The notes beneath the pieces were generated by a model. It saw nothing but the letters and a program-made list of their open reading frames with translations. It searched no databases and was not told the DNA's origin. The position numbers and the translations under genes are program-made. Below, one piece after another: positions 31,730 through 39,599 of a stretch of DNA of 40,142 nucleotides. Origin of the DNA: Microbacterium sp. (GTDB taxonomy: Bacteria; Actinomycetota; Actinomycetes; Actinomycetales; Microbacteriaceae); assembly GCF_003248605.1 (NCBI RefSeq), contig NZ_QFPF01000010.1, positions 1-40,142 on the forward strand. Direction: 5' to 3'. Position 1 is the first letter of the stretch. Every line of letters begins with the position of its first letter.

Positions 31730-32028
31730 GACACCGGCGCCACGGATCGAGCAAGGACCCGCAGTTCGTCGCGTGCGGTGTCGACCTCGCCCACGAGCGT
31801 GCGCACGGCGCCACGGCACGCCGATGCGAGATCGCGGAACGCCTCGGCCGCGGGGCTCTGCCAGGCGACGCGCGCGGCGAGGACACCGAGCTCGACCTCG
31901 ATGGCCTCCAGATCCGCCAACGCCGTCGACGCGGCGAGCTGCGCCTGGGCCACCAGCCCGGCACTCCACAGCGAGAGCACATCGGATCCCGACGCGGGGG
32001 CAGGAGGCGGGGGCGGCGGGGGCGGCAT
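31726..32028 (-). CDS. WXG100-like small helical protein
   Basis: A 100-residue protein with a Pro-rich start (MPPPPPPPPAPAS) and two long helices around VLAARVAWQSPAAEAFRDL. W56-Q-S58 sits in the turn where WXG100 proteins have W-x-G, and the length is that of the family. The second helix AVRTLVGEVDTARDELRVLAR is typical in heptad style. It is coupled to the lipase-like gene. A GATTCT box six bases upstream supports the start, although the frame is open further up. Without T7SS genes nearby the assignment is by pattern. Confidence 0.6.
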   Translation of the reverse strand: MPPPPPPPPAPASGSDVLSLWSAGLVAQAQLAASTALADLEAIEVELGVLAARVAWQSPAAEAFRDLASACRGAVRTLVGEVDTARDELRVLARSVAPVS

Positions 32029-32175
32029 CCGCCCAGAATCGCCCGCGGACCGGGGGCGCAGCATCCACCCCGACGGTCTCGGGGAGAGCGCAGCGACGCG
32101 AGCCACTGGGGAGGACGTGCGGCCGTGCGCAGGGCGGGGGTGTCGGCGGCGGTGCATCCCGGCAGAATGGGGGAC

Positions 32176-32718
32176 ATGACGACGCCACCGGCTGCCGCGC
32201 CGTTCCGGGTGGTGTTCGTCTGCACCGGAAACATCTGCCGCTCCCCCATGGCCGAGGTCGTGCTGCGCACCCTCGCCGAGCGGGCAGGACTCGCTTCGCG
32301 CGTGCACTCGACCAGCGCCGGCACCGGCGACTGGCACGTCGGTGAGCGCGCCGACCATCGCACGCTCGCCGCGCTCGAGCGGCGGGGCTACGACGGCGGC
32401 CTGCATCGCGCCCGGCAGTTCACGACCGACTCGTTCGACACGAACGACCTCGTGATCGCGCTGGATCGCAGTCACGAGCGGATCCTGCGCGGGTGGGCGC
32501 GCCGCGACGACGACGCCGACAAGGTTGCGCTGCTGCTGGGCTTCGAGCCGCAGGCCACGGCCCTCGACGTCCCCGACCCCTACTACGCGGGCCCCGCGAA
32601 GTTCGATGAGGTGCTGGGTATGATCGAGAGCGCGACCCGCTCGCTGTTCCACCAGCTGGAGCCCGCCATCCGGCCGGGGTCGCGTCCCACCTCACTGCCG
32701 TACGGAGCCGGATCGTGA
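32176..32718 (+). CDS. Low-molecular-weight protein-tyrosine-phosphatase
   Basis: A 180-residue cytosolic phosphatase. The P-loop VFVCTGNICRSPMAE has the nucleophile Cys16 and Arg22 in C-x5-R-S, followed by the STSAGTGDWHVGERAD strand and, near the end, VPDPYYAGPAKF with the acid Asp in DPYY. Actinobacterial LMW-PTPs act in cell-wall or exopolysaccharide signalling. Start ATG is preceded by GGGGGA and by a CAGAAT box ending 7 bases upstream. Its stop overlaps the purB start (GTGA). It is divergent from the WXG100-like gene. Confidence 0.95.
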   Translation: MTTPPAAAPFRVVFVCTGNICRSPMAEVVLRTLAERAGLASRVHSTSAGTGDWHVGERADHRTLAALERRGYDGGLHRARQFTTDSFDTNDLVIALDRSHERILRGWARRDDDADKVALLLGFEPQATALDVPDPYYAGPAKFDEVLGMIESATRSLFHQLEPAIRPGSRPTSLPYGAGS

Positions 32719-34094
32719 CCACGCTTCCCCCTCAGCCGCTGAGCCCCCTCGACGGGCGCTACCGACCGGTTGTCACCGCGCTCGCCGACCACCTCTCGGA
32801 GGCGGGCCTGAACCGCGCCCGCGTCGAGGTCGAGGTCGAGTGGCTGATCACGCTGACGGATCGTTCCCTGTTCGGCACGCACCCCCTGCCCGACGACAAG
32901 AAGACCGCGCTGCGGGCGCTGTACCTGACATTCGGGCAGGCGGAGATCGACTGGCTCGCCGAGCGCGAGGCCGTGACCCGGCACGACGTCAAGGCCGTCG
33001 AGTACCTCGTGCGCGATCGCCTCGCCGCGCTCGATCTCGACGCGATCGCCGAGCTCACACACTTCGCGTGCACGAGCGAGGACATCAACTCCCTCTCGTA
33101 CGCGCTCACCGTGCAGCGCGCCGTCACGCAGGTGTGGCTGCCCGCGCTGCGTGCCGTGATCGAGCGTCTGAGGCAGCTCTCCGCCGAGCACCGCGACGCA
33201 CCCATGCTCTCCCGCACGCACGGCCAGCCGGCGACCCCGACCACGATGGGCAAGGAGCTCGCCGTCTTCGCCGCGCGCCTGCAGCGCGTCGCGGCGCGCA
33301 TCGAGGCCTCCGAGTACCTCGGCAAGTTCTCGGGCGCGACCGGCACCTGGTCGGCGCATCTCGCCGCCGCGCCCGAGGTGAACTGGCCGCTCGTCGCCCG
33401 CGAGTTCGTCGAATCCCTCGGGCTCGACTTCAACCCGCTGACCACCCAGATCGAATCGCACGACTGGCAGGTCGAGCTGTACGACCTCGCGCGTCACGCG
33501 GGCGGGATCCTGCACAACCTCGCGACGGATGTCTGGACCTACATCTCGCTCGGCTACTTCACGCAGATCCCGGTCGCCGGCGCGACGGGCTCGTCGACGA
33601 TGCCGCACAAGATCAACCCCATCCGGTTCGAGAACGCCGAGGCCAACCTCGAGATCGCAGGAGCGCTGTTCGGCTCGCTGTCGCAGACGCTCGTCACCTC
33701 GCGCCTCCAGCGCGACCTCACCGACTCGTCGACCCAGCGCAACATCGGCGTCGCCTTCGGGCACTCGCTGCTCGCGCTCGACAACCTGCGGCGCGGGCTC
33801 GGCGAGATCTCGCTCGCCGCCGACCTGCTGCTGGCCGACCTCGACGCAAACTGGGAGGTGCTCGGCGAGGCGATCCAGACCGTCGTGCGCGCCGAGGTCG
33901 TCGCGGGCCGGTCATCGATCAGCGACCCCTACGCGTTGCTGAAGGAGCTCACCCGGGGCCGTCGTGTGGGCGCCGCCGACCTCGCCGTGTTCATCGGCGG
34001 GCTCGAGATCGGCGATGCGGCCCGCGAGCGCCTGCTCGCACTCACCCCCGCCACATATACGGGACTCGCGGCACAGCTCGTCGACGAGGCCTGA
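32715..34094 (+). CDS. purB: Adenylosuccinate lyase
   Basis: Acts twice in purine synthesis: SAICAR to AICAR and adenylosuccinate to AMP, releasing fumarate. The 459-residue protein has LSPLDGRYR, TRHDVKAVEYLV, HFACTSEDINSLSYAL, MLSRTHGQPATPTTMGKE (catalytic His) and the signature GSSTMPHKINPIRFENAE with the mobile catalytic Ser loop. This is the longer E. coli-like form. GTG 32715 is coupled to the phosphatase stop. A long hairpin at 34142-34214 follows. Confidence 0.97.
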   Translation: MTTLPPQPLSPLDGRYRPVVTALADHLSEAGLNRARVEVEVEWLITLTDRSLFGTHPLPDDKKTALRALYLTFGQAEIDWLAEREAVTRHDVKAVEYLVRDRLAALDLDAIAELTHFACTSEDINSLSYALTVQRAVTQVWLPALRAVIERLRQLSAEHRDAPMLSRTHGQPATPTTMGKELAVFAARLQRVAARIEASEYLGKFSGATGTWSAHLAAAPEVNWPLVAREFVESLGLDFNPLTTQIESHDWQVELYDLARHAGGILHNLATDVWTYISLGYFTQIPVAGATGSSTMPHKINPIRFENAEANLEIAGALFGSLSQTLVTSRLQRDLTDSSTQRNIGVAFGHSLLALDNLRRGLGEISLAADLLLADLDANWEVLGEAIQTVVRAEVVAGRSSISDPYALLKELTRGRRVGAADLAVFIGGLEIGDAARERLLALTPATYTGLAAQLVDEA

Positions 34095-34141
34095 GCGACA
34101 GCATCCGTCGCGGCGCGTCGCGCGCCCGCGCGCCTCACACG

Positions 34142-34214
34142 CGGCGAACCCACATTTTTGCAGCGAGCCACCAATCGACGTGTGGTGGGTCGCTGCAAAA
34201 GTGTGGGTTCGCCG
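34142..34214. repeat. 73-bp near-perfect palindrome, possible bidirectional terminator
   Basis: Arms 34142-34173 and 34183-34214 pair at 30 of 32 positions, with a 9-base loop. Each arm contains a T/A run next to GCAGCGA and CCACCA. It lies between purB and a converging membrane gene. The arm length is far beyond an ordinary terminator, so a dispersed palindromic repeat is likely. Confidence 0.8.
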
Positions 34215-34276
34215 GCCGCGGGCGCCCGAGGCCGGGTCGGGCACGGCCGCGCGGGCCCCGACCGGCGAGGCGCGCG

Positions 34277-34585
34277 TCAGGCCGTGGGGCCGGATGCCGG
34301 GGGCCGGTCGTCCTCGTCGGGCAGCAGCACCGGGCGGTCGATCGGGCGCTCGACCTCGGCGGGGTCGACCGCGAGAAGCAGCAACGACAGGCCGAGCAGC
34401 ACCACGATGAAGGTGATGCCGGCGACGATCCCGGTGAGCGGCAGCGCGGACGCCGCACCGACAGCGGGCTGGAACCCACCGGCGGTCATGAAGGTCACGC
34501 CGCCCGCGAAAACGGCGCACGCGAAGGCGATGCCCAGCAGCTGCACGGGGCGCAACAGGTCTCGGCGGGTGGGTCGGTCGCTCAT
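34277..34585 (-). CDS. Small two-helix membrane protein
   Basis: A 102-residue protein with helices at about 17-38 (LGIAFACAVFAGGVTFMTAGG) and 47-67 (LPLTGIVAGITFIVVLLGLSL) and an acidic/Pro tail VERPIDRPVLLPDEDDRPP. I do not recognise the family. Its ATG overlaps the stop of the larger membrane gene upstream (ATGA), so they are co-translated and may form a complex. Confidence 0.8.
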   Translation of the reverse strand: MSDRPTRRDLLRPVQLLGIAFACAVFAGGVTFMTAGGFQPAVGAASALPLTGIVAGITFIVVLLGLSLLLLAVDPAEVERPIDRPVLLPDEDDRPPASGPTA

Positions 34586-35253
34586 GCGTGGTCCTCGGAA
34601 CGTGCGGGTTCGGGGGTGGATGCTGCCACCGGCTGCCGCGGGGAGAAGCCCGCGATCGCGAGGTACACCGCGACGATCGCCGCGTAGGCCCCGAAGACAC
34701 CGACGGCGATGACCGTTCCCGTCAGGGTGTAGGTCGCGTCGGCTTCGGCGATCGTGTACTCCAGCGCGTACCCGGCGGGGACGAGGGACGTTCCCGCGGC
34801 GAGCGCGAGCGTGATGACCCCGACCGTGAGGGTGTCGCGCGCCTCGGGCCGCGGCACCTCTGCACGGCGGCGATCGCGCAGTCCCGCGACGAGCTCGATC
34901 ACGCCCGTGGTGAGGGCCCACACGATGATGATGCCGAAGAAGAGGGCGCTCGAGCGCCACGGACCGACGCCCGCGAGCATGCCCGCCACGAGCGAGAAGG
35001 CTCCGATCGAGACCGGCGCTGCGCGGCGGCCCGCGGGATAGGTGAGCCACCCGGCCGCGAAGAGCACGAGCGCGGTGGCGATGCCGAAGCCGCTGAAGAC
35101 GGCGAGCCCCACAGCGGCGGAATGATCGCCCGAGAAGGTGATCATGATCGCCGCGATCGCCGCGATCGCGGCGCGCGAGAGCTGCACGTGGCGCAACGCG
35201 AAGCGCTGCGCGGGTGCGGCGGGGCTGGCGGCGGGTGCGGACGGGCTGGACAC
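34582..35253 (-). CDS. Membrane protein with about six helices, HdeD/DUF308-like
   Basis: A 223-residue integral membrane protein: Ala/Pro-rich start, then helices near 28-42, 46-68, 79-98, 102-122, 142-162 and 178-202. Blocks such as SIGAFSLVAGMLAGVGPW and FFGIIIVWALTTGVIELVAGLRDRRR resemble DUF308/HdeD-type proteins, whose function in actinobacteria is unclear. Start GTG follows AAGG; a TAGACT box at 35292-35287 gives a leader of about 25 to 30 bases, so unlike many neighbours it is not leaderless. Confidence 0.75.
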   Translation of the reverse strand: MSSPSAPAASPAAPAQRFALRHVQLSRAAIAAIAAIMITFSGDHSAAVGLAVFSGFGIATALVLFAAGWLTYPAGRRAAPVSIGAFSLVAGMLAGVGPWRSSALFFGIIIVWALTTGVIELVAGLRDRRRAEVPRPEARDTLTVGVITLALAAGTSLVPAGYALEYTIAEADATYTLTGTVIAVGVFGAYAAIVAVYLAIAGFSPRQPVAASTPEPARSEDHA

Positions 35254-35351
35254 GGCGGAACCTTGTGTAGACGTGGGGATGCCTCCAGTCTAGGTCGTGG
35301 CGCAGCGACGACCGCCGGGTAGCCGACGATCGGACGGACCGAGAGGACATC

Positions 35352-35792
35352 ATGGCCGCGAATACGGACACCGAGACCGACGGCTTCACCGAAGCCGAGC
35401 GTGCGGCGATGAAGGAGCGCGCCGCCGAGTTGCGCGCGCAGAAGGGCGGCGCGAAGAAAGCCGATCAAGCTCAGGCCGTTCTCGAGAAGATCGCCGAGAT
35501 GCCCACCGACGAACGCGCCCTCGCAGAGCGCGTGCACGCGATCGTCGTGACCACCGCACCCCAGCTCGATCCGAAGCTCTGGTACGGGATGCCCGCCTAC
35601 GCCAAGGACGGCAAGGTGCTGTGCTTCTTCCAGGCGGCGACGAAGTTCGAGAGCCGGTACTGCACGTTCGGCTTCAACGACGGGGCGAGCCTCGACGACG
35701 GCGAGATGTGGCCGACGTCCTTCGCCCTCGTGTCGATGAGTGCCGCGACCGAGAAGCGGATCGCCGACCTCGTGCGGCGCGCACTCGACTGA
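35352..35792 (+). CDS. DUF1801 (YdhG-like) domain protein
   Basis: A 146-residue protein. An acidic/Lys-rich helix (about 10-45) precedes a DUF1801 fold, seen in IAEMPTDERALAERVHAIVVTTAPQL, LWYGMPAYAKDGKVLCFFQAATKF and YCTFGFNDGASLDDGEMWPTSFAL. Some relatives are described as iron chaperones by resemblance to frataxin-like folds, but no metal site is evident. GAGAGG precedes the ATG at good spacing. It is a single gene before the FAD oxidoreductase. Confidence 0.85.
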   Translation: MAANTDTETDGFTEAERAAMKERAAELRAQKGGAKKADQAQAVLEKIAEMPTDERALAERVHAIVVTTAPQLDPKLWYGMPAYAKDGKVLCFFQAATKFESRYCTFGFNDGASLDDGEMWPTSFALVSMSAATEKRIADLVRRALD

Positions 35793-35865
35793 TCCGGCAC
35801 CGGTCGCCTCCCCCGCCGGCGCCGCACCGGCCGCGACGGGGGCGGCGGCCCCTAGGCTCGATCGG

Positions 35866-37124
35866 GTGGAGACGCACGACGTCATCGTGATCGGAGCGGG
35901 CCTGGCCGGCCTGCGCGCCGCCGAACGTCTCGCGCGAGCAGGGCTCGACGTCGTCGTGCTCGAGGCGGCGGGCGCCGTCGGCGGGCGCCAGCGCACCGAT
36001 CGCGTCGACGGGTTCCTGCTCGATCGCGGTTTCCAGGTGCTCAACCCGCCTATCCCGCTGTGCGGCGCTGGGTCGACGCGCAGTCCCTGCGGATGCGCGC
36101 CTTTCCGGTCGGCGTGCGGGTGCGGCGTGCGTCCGGCTTCGCCGAGCTCGCACACCCCCTCCGACATCCACGTCGGCTGCCGGCCACGCTGCGCAGCGGG
36201 CTGATCGGGCCTCGGGATGCTGTCGCCCTCGCCCGCTGGACCGCGCCGGTGCTGGCGCGGCCCGCGGCCGTCATCGGCGGTGCCGACCGCGCCCTGCGGG
36301 ATGGCTGGGATCGTGTGGGCCTGCGCGGGCCCCTCCGCACGGAGGTCCTCGAGCCGTTCCTCTCCGGCGTGCTCGCGGAGGATGCCGGAGGGACATCGGA
36401 CGCCTTCGCCCGCCTTCTGGTGCGGATGTTCATCCTCGGGCGTCCGGGTGTGCCCGATCGGGGGATCGCCGCGCTGCCCGCGCAGTTGGCCGCCTACGCG
36501 CGCGCGGCGGGTGCCGGCATCCGCGTGTCTCGGCGCGTGGTCGGCCTGTCCGCGCGGCGAGATCGCACGGAGGTCTCCGTCGACGATGCCGAGACGATGT
36601 CCGCGCGCGCCGTCCTCGTCGCGGTCGATCCGCGCGCACTGCCCGCGCTGACCTCGCTACCGGCACCGGCGATGAAGGGTCTGCAGACGTGGTGGTTCGC
36701 CGCGGAGGCCGTACCGGCGGCATCCCCCCTGCTCACCGTCGACGGGCGGCGCGACGGACCGATCGTGAACACCGCCGTGATGAGCGCGACGGCACCGTCA
36801 TATGCACCCCACGGCATGCACCTCGTGCAGGCGACCTGCCTGCTCGGGGCCGGGCGACCCGCAGCCACGGAAGCTGTGGTGCGGCGGCAGCTCGTCGAGC
36901 TCTGGGGCTCTGAGGCCTCGACGTGGCGCCTGCTGCGGCGAGACGACATCGCCGACGCATTGCCGGCGCAGCCGGCTCCGCTGCGCACACGCCGGTCGGT
37001 CAGGGCCCAGCCGGGCGTCTACGTCGCCGGAGATCACCGCGACACGGCCTCGATCCAGGGTGCGCTGGTCTCGGGCGAGCGAGGCGCGCGGGCGATCATC
37101 GCCGACCTCGCACGCACGCCCTGA
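35866..37124 (+). pseudogene. FAD/NAD(P)-dependent oxidoreductase with a one-base frameshift
   Basis: Two frames together encode an amine-oxidase/desaturase-like flavoprotein of about 419 residues. The first (35866 to about 36048) has the FAD dinucleotide motif VIVIGAGLAGLRAAERLARAG, VGGRQRTDRVDGF and LLDRGFQVLNP; the second continues as YPAVRRWVDAQSLRMRAFP and ends with GVYVAGDHRDTASIQGALVSG. Frame changes at 36048-36049: one extra G after AACCCG would restore CCG-GCC-TAT-CCC. Total length is one base short of a multiple of three. GTG 35866 follows TAGGCT (35853-35858) by seven bases. A real disabling mutation or a sequencing error are both possible. Confidence 0.85.
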
Positions 37125-37175
37125 GCCCGGACCCGCGCCCCGAGCCCGGACCCGCGCCCTGAGCCTGTCGAAGGG
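37119..37175. repeat. Three tandem 19-bp units after the flavoprotein gene
   Basis: CCCTGAGCCCGGACCCGCG (37119-37137), the same with one change (37138-37156) and the diverged unit CCCTGAGCCTGTCGAAGGG (37157-37175). The first unit carries the TGA stop of the flavoprotein gene. The third is a self-complementary motif found widely in bacterial intergenic regions. Confidence 0.7.
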
Positions 37176-37198
37176 CACCGCCCGCGCGGAACCCGCCC

Positions 37199-37990
37199 TC
37201 AGCCCGCCAGGAACTCGACTGCCGCGGCGCGGAAGTCGCGCGAGCCGGGGGTGTTGAAGTGATGGCGCCCGGGGATCTCGACGAACGAACCGTGCGGCGT
37301 GGCCTCGGCGAGGGCACGAGAGCGTTCGAGGATCGCGTCTTCGCTGCCCGTCGCGAACAGGATCGGCTGCCGAGGCGGATCGGCGGGATCCGGGTCGGCG
37401 TCGCCGAGGCGCATGCCCTCCGCGAGCGCCACGAGCGAGCGCAGGTCGTTGCCCGCCACGCGCTCGGAGAGCGTGACATAGTTGCGCGTGGTCTTGTCGG
37501 TGATCTCGGTGCCGTGCTCGACGAACGCGCGGGCCTCATCGAGCTTGAGGCGGCCGAGCGGCGTGCCATCCGGAATGCCGCCCAGAACCGCGCGCGAGAC
37601 GCGCAGCGACTCCTCGACCGCCAGTTGCCACCCCACCCGTGCGCCGAGGGAGTACCCGACGTAGCGGGCCTCGTCGACCAGGTAGGTGTCGAGCACGATC
37701 TCGAGGTCTGCGATCAGGGCGTCCATCGTGTAGGCCCGGGGGTCGTGCGGTTTGTCACTCGCCCCGTGACCGCGCTGATCGACACCGACCACCCGATACC
37801 CCGCGCGCGTCAAATCTCGCACCCACCCGGTGTTGACCCAGTTGTCGCGGCAGCTCGATGAGAACCCGTGCACGCACAGCACGGGGTCTGCCTGCGGGTC
37901 GCCCCACGTGTAGGTCGCGATCCGGTGACCCTCGTTCGACATCACGAACTGGGGATCGGGCATCTCGGTCAGCAGGGAGGGGGCGGTCAT
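37199..37990 (-). CDS. Alpha/beta hydrolase
   Basis: A 263-residue hydrolase with a full triad: oxyanion motif VLCVHGFSS, nucleophile S114 in YVGYSLGAR, D218 in TGSEDAIL and His in GRHHFNTPG (243-244). DQRGHGASDKP is the usual second-strand motif. Cap region is short. Substrate unknown; esterase or epoxide-hydrolase-like relatives are common. ATG 37990 is preferred to ATG 38002 because a TAGGTG box at 38009-38004 would put transcription start after the upstream ATG. It converges on the FAD oxidoreductase. Confidence 0.9.
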   Translation of the reverse strand: MTAPSLLTEMPDPQFVMSNEGHRIATYTWGDPQADPVLCVHGFSSSCRDNWVNTGWVRDLTRAGYRVVGVDQRGHGASDKPHDPRAYTMDALIADLEIVLDTYLVDEARYVGYSLGARVGWQLAVEESLRVSRAVLGGIPDGTPLGRLKLDEARAFVEHGTEITDKTTRNYVTLSERVAGNDLRSLVALAEGMRLGDADPDPADPPRQPILFATGSEDAILERSRALAEATPHGSFVEIPGRHHFNTPGSRDFRAAAVEFLAG

Positions 37991-38026
37991 GGCTCCCAGC
38001 ATCCCACCTACGCACCCGGGCAGACC

Positions 38027-39496
38027 TCACCAGGAGCCGGGCGCGTAATCCTTGAGGAAGACGCCGAACACGTCCTCCCCGGCCTCGCCGCGGACGATCG
38101 GGTCATAGACCCGCGCGGCGCCGTCCACGAGGTCGAGGGGTGCGTGGAAGCCCTCCTCCGCCAGGCGGACCTTCGTCGGGTGGGGCCGTTCGTCGGTGAT
38201 CCAGCCCGTGTCGACGCTCGTCATCAGGATGCCGTCGCTCTCGAGCATCTCGCGGGCGCTCGTGCGCGTGAGCATGTTCAGCGCCGCCTTGGCCATGTTG
38301 GTGTGGGGGTGGCCGGGGCCCTTGTATCCGCGACCGAACACACCCTCCATCGCGCTGACGTTGACGATGTAGGTGCGCCGCGCGGGGCTCGCCGCCAGGG
38401 AGACGCGGAGTTTGGAGACGAGCAGGAACGGGGCCGTCGTGTTCGCCAGCTGCACCTCGAGCATCTCGAGCGGATCGACCTGGTCCACCGACTGCGTCCA
38501 CGAGTTGACGTCGTGCAGGTCGGGCACAAGACCTCCGGCGTCGATCGCGGTGCCCGCCGCGAGCCGGTCGAGCGAGCTGGATCCCGCCGCCATCGCCTGC
38601 TCGGTGAGCGCGTCGGCCCGCGCCGCCGCGGCCGCGAGCACGGGGTGCGCCGCGACCGAGCGCTCGAGCGCCTGCGGGTGCTGGTCATTCGTGTGCCCGA
38701 AGGTGACCAGCTCGGGCAGCGGCCCCTCGGGCAGGGGCGCGAGCTCGGCATCCACCAGCGGTTGATAGGCCCCCGGCGAGCGCCGCACCGTCTGCGCGGC
38801 GTTGTTGATCAGGATGTCGAGCGGCCCTGCCGCCGCGACGTCGTCGGCGAGGCCGATCACCTGCGCCGGGTCGCGCAGGTCGATTCCGACGATCTTCAGG
38901 CGATGGATCCAGTCGGCGGCGTCGGGCAGGCCGGAGAAGCGCCGCACGGCGTCGCGCGGAAACCTCGTGGTGATCGTCGTGTGGGCGCCGTCGCGCAGCA
39001 GCCGGAGCGCGATGTACATGCCGATCTTGGCGCGTCCGCCCGTGAGCAGCGCCCGCCTGCCGGTCAGGTCGGTGCGGGCGTCGCGTTTGGCGTGGCTCAT
39101 CGCCGCGCAGTCGGGGCAAAGCTGGTGATAGAAGGCGTCGACCAGGGTGTACGGCTGCTTGCAGATGTAGCATCCGCGCGCCTTGAGGAGCGTGCCCGCC
39201 GTCGGCGTCGTCGTGCGGGTGCTGATCGGGATGCCGCGCGTCTCGTCGTCGATACGGTCGGGCGCTCCGGTGGCCGTGGCTGCGACGACGCTGCGGTCGG
39301 CGCGCTGGATCGCCTCGCGGATCTCGCGACGGCGTTCCTTCTTGACGGCCTTGAACATCGCCGCCGTCGCGCGGCGGACGGCGACGTAGTCAGGGTGCGT
39401 CTCGTCGACCGCGGCCATGCCCGCCAGCACGCGCAGGGTCGTGGCGAGGTCGGCGGGGTCGATGCCGCTCGGGGCGGCGGGGGGCTGGGAGGGCAC
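38027..39496 (-). CDS. Zinc-ribbon SDR family protein lacking the catalytic Tyr
   Basis: A 489-residue protein. Residues 1-105 are helical; C109-x-x-C112 and C127-x-x-C130 form a zinc ribbon (GCYICKQPYTLVDAFYHQLC); an SDR domain follows with LLTGGRAKIGMYIAL (152-166), NNAAQ (231-235) and VNVSAMEGVF (S381). The usual Y-x-x-x-K reads T399-N-M-A-K403 in HPHTNMAKAAL, so Tyr is absent while Lys and Ser remain. Length is nearly twice a normal SDR, with a long insertion at about 240-345. GTG 39496 is five bases after TAGAAT (39507-39502). Function unknown; a non-redox NAD-binding role is possible. Confidence 0.82.
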   Translation of the reverse strand: MPSQPPAAPSGIDPADLATTLRVLAGMAAVDETHPDYVAVRRATAAMFKAVKKERRREIREAIQRADRSVVAATATGAPDRIDDETRGIPISTRTTTPTAGTLLKARGCYICKQPYTLVDAFYHQLCPDCAAMSHAKRDARTDLTGRRALLTGGRAKIGMYIALRLLRDGAHTTITTRFPRDAVRRFSGLPDAADWIHRLKIVGIDLRDPAQVIGLADDVAAAGPLDILINNAAQTVRRSPGAYQPLVDAELAPLPEGPLPELVTFGHTNDQHPQALERSVAAHPVLAAAAARADALTEQAMAAGSSSLDRLAAGTAIDAGGLVPDLHDVNSWTQSVDQVDPLEMLEVQLANTTAPFLLVSKLRVSLAASPARRTYIVNVSAMEGVFGRGYKGPGHPHTNMAKAALNMLTRTSAREMLESDGILMTSVDTGWITDERPHPTKVRLAEEGFHAPLDLVDGAARVYDPIVRGEAGEDVFGVFLKDYAPGSW

Positions 39497-39599
39497 ACGC
39501 GATTCTACGCCGGGGTCCGTTGCGTGCGGAGCCGCCGAAGCAGGCGCCCGAAAGCCATCTCGTTTGCGCCCGCGCCCGGCGCGCGCGAAGCTCGACCCT

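Noticed and set aside
34141..34214. CRISPR-like or tRNA-like structure
   Set aside because: A single palindrome with a 9-base loop; no spaced repeats and no cloverleaf.
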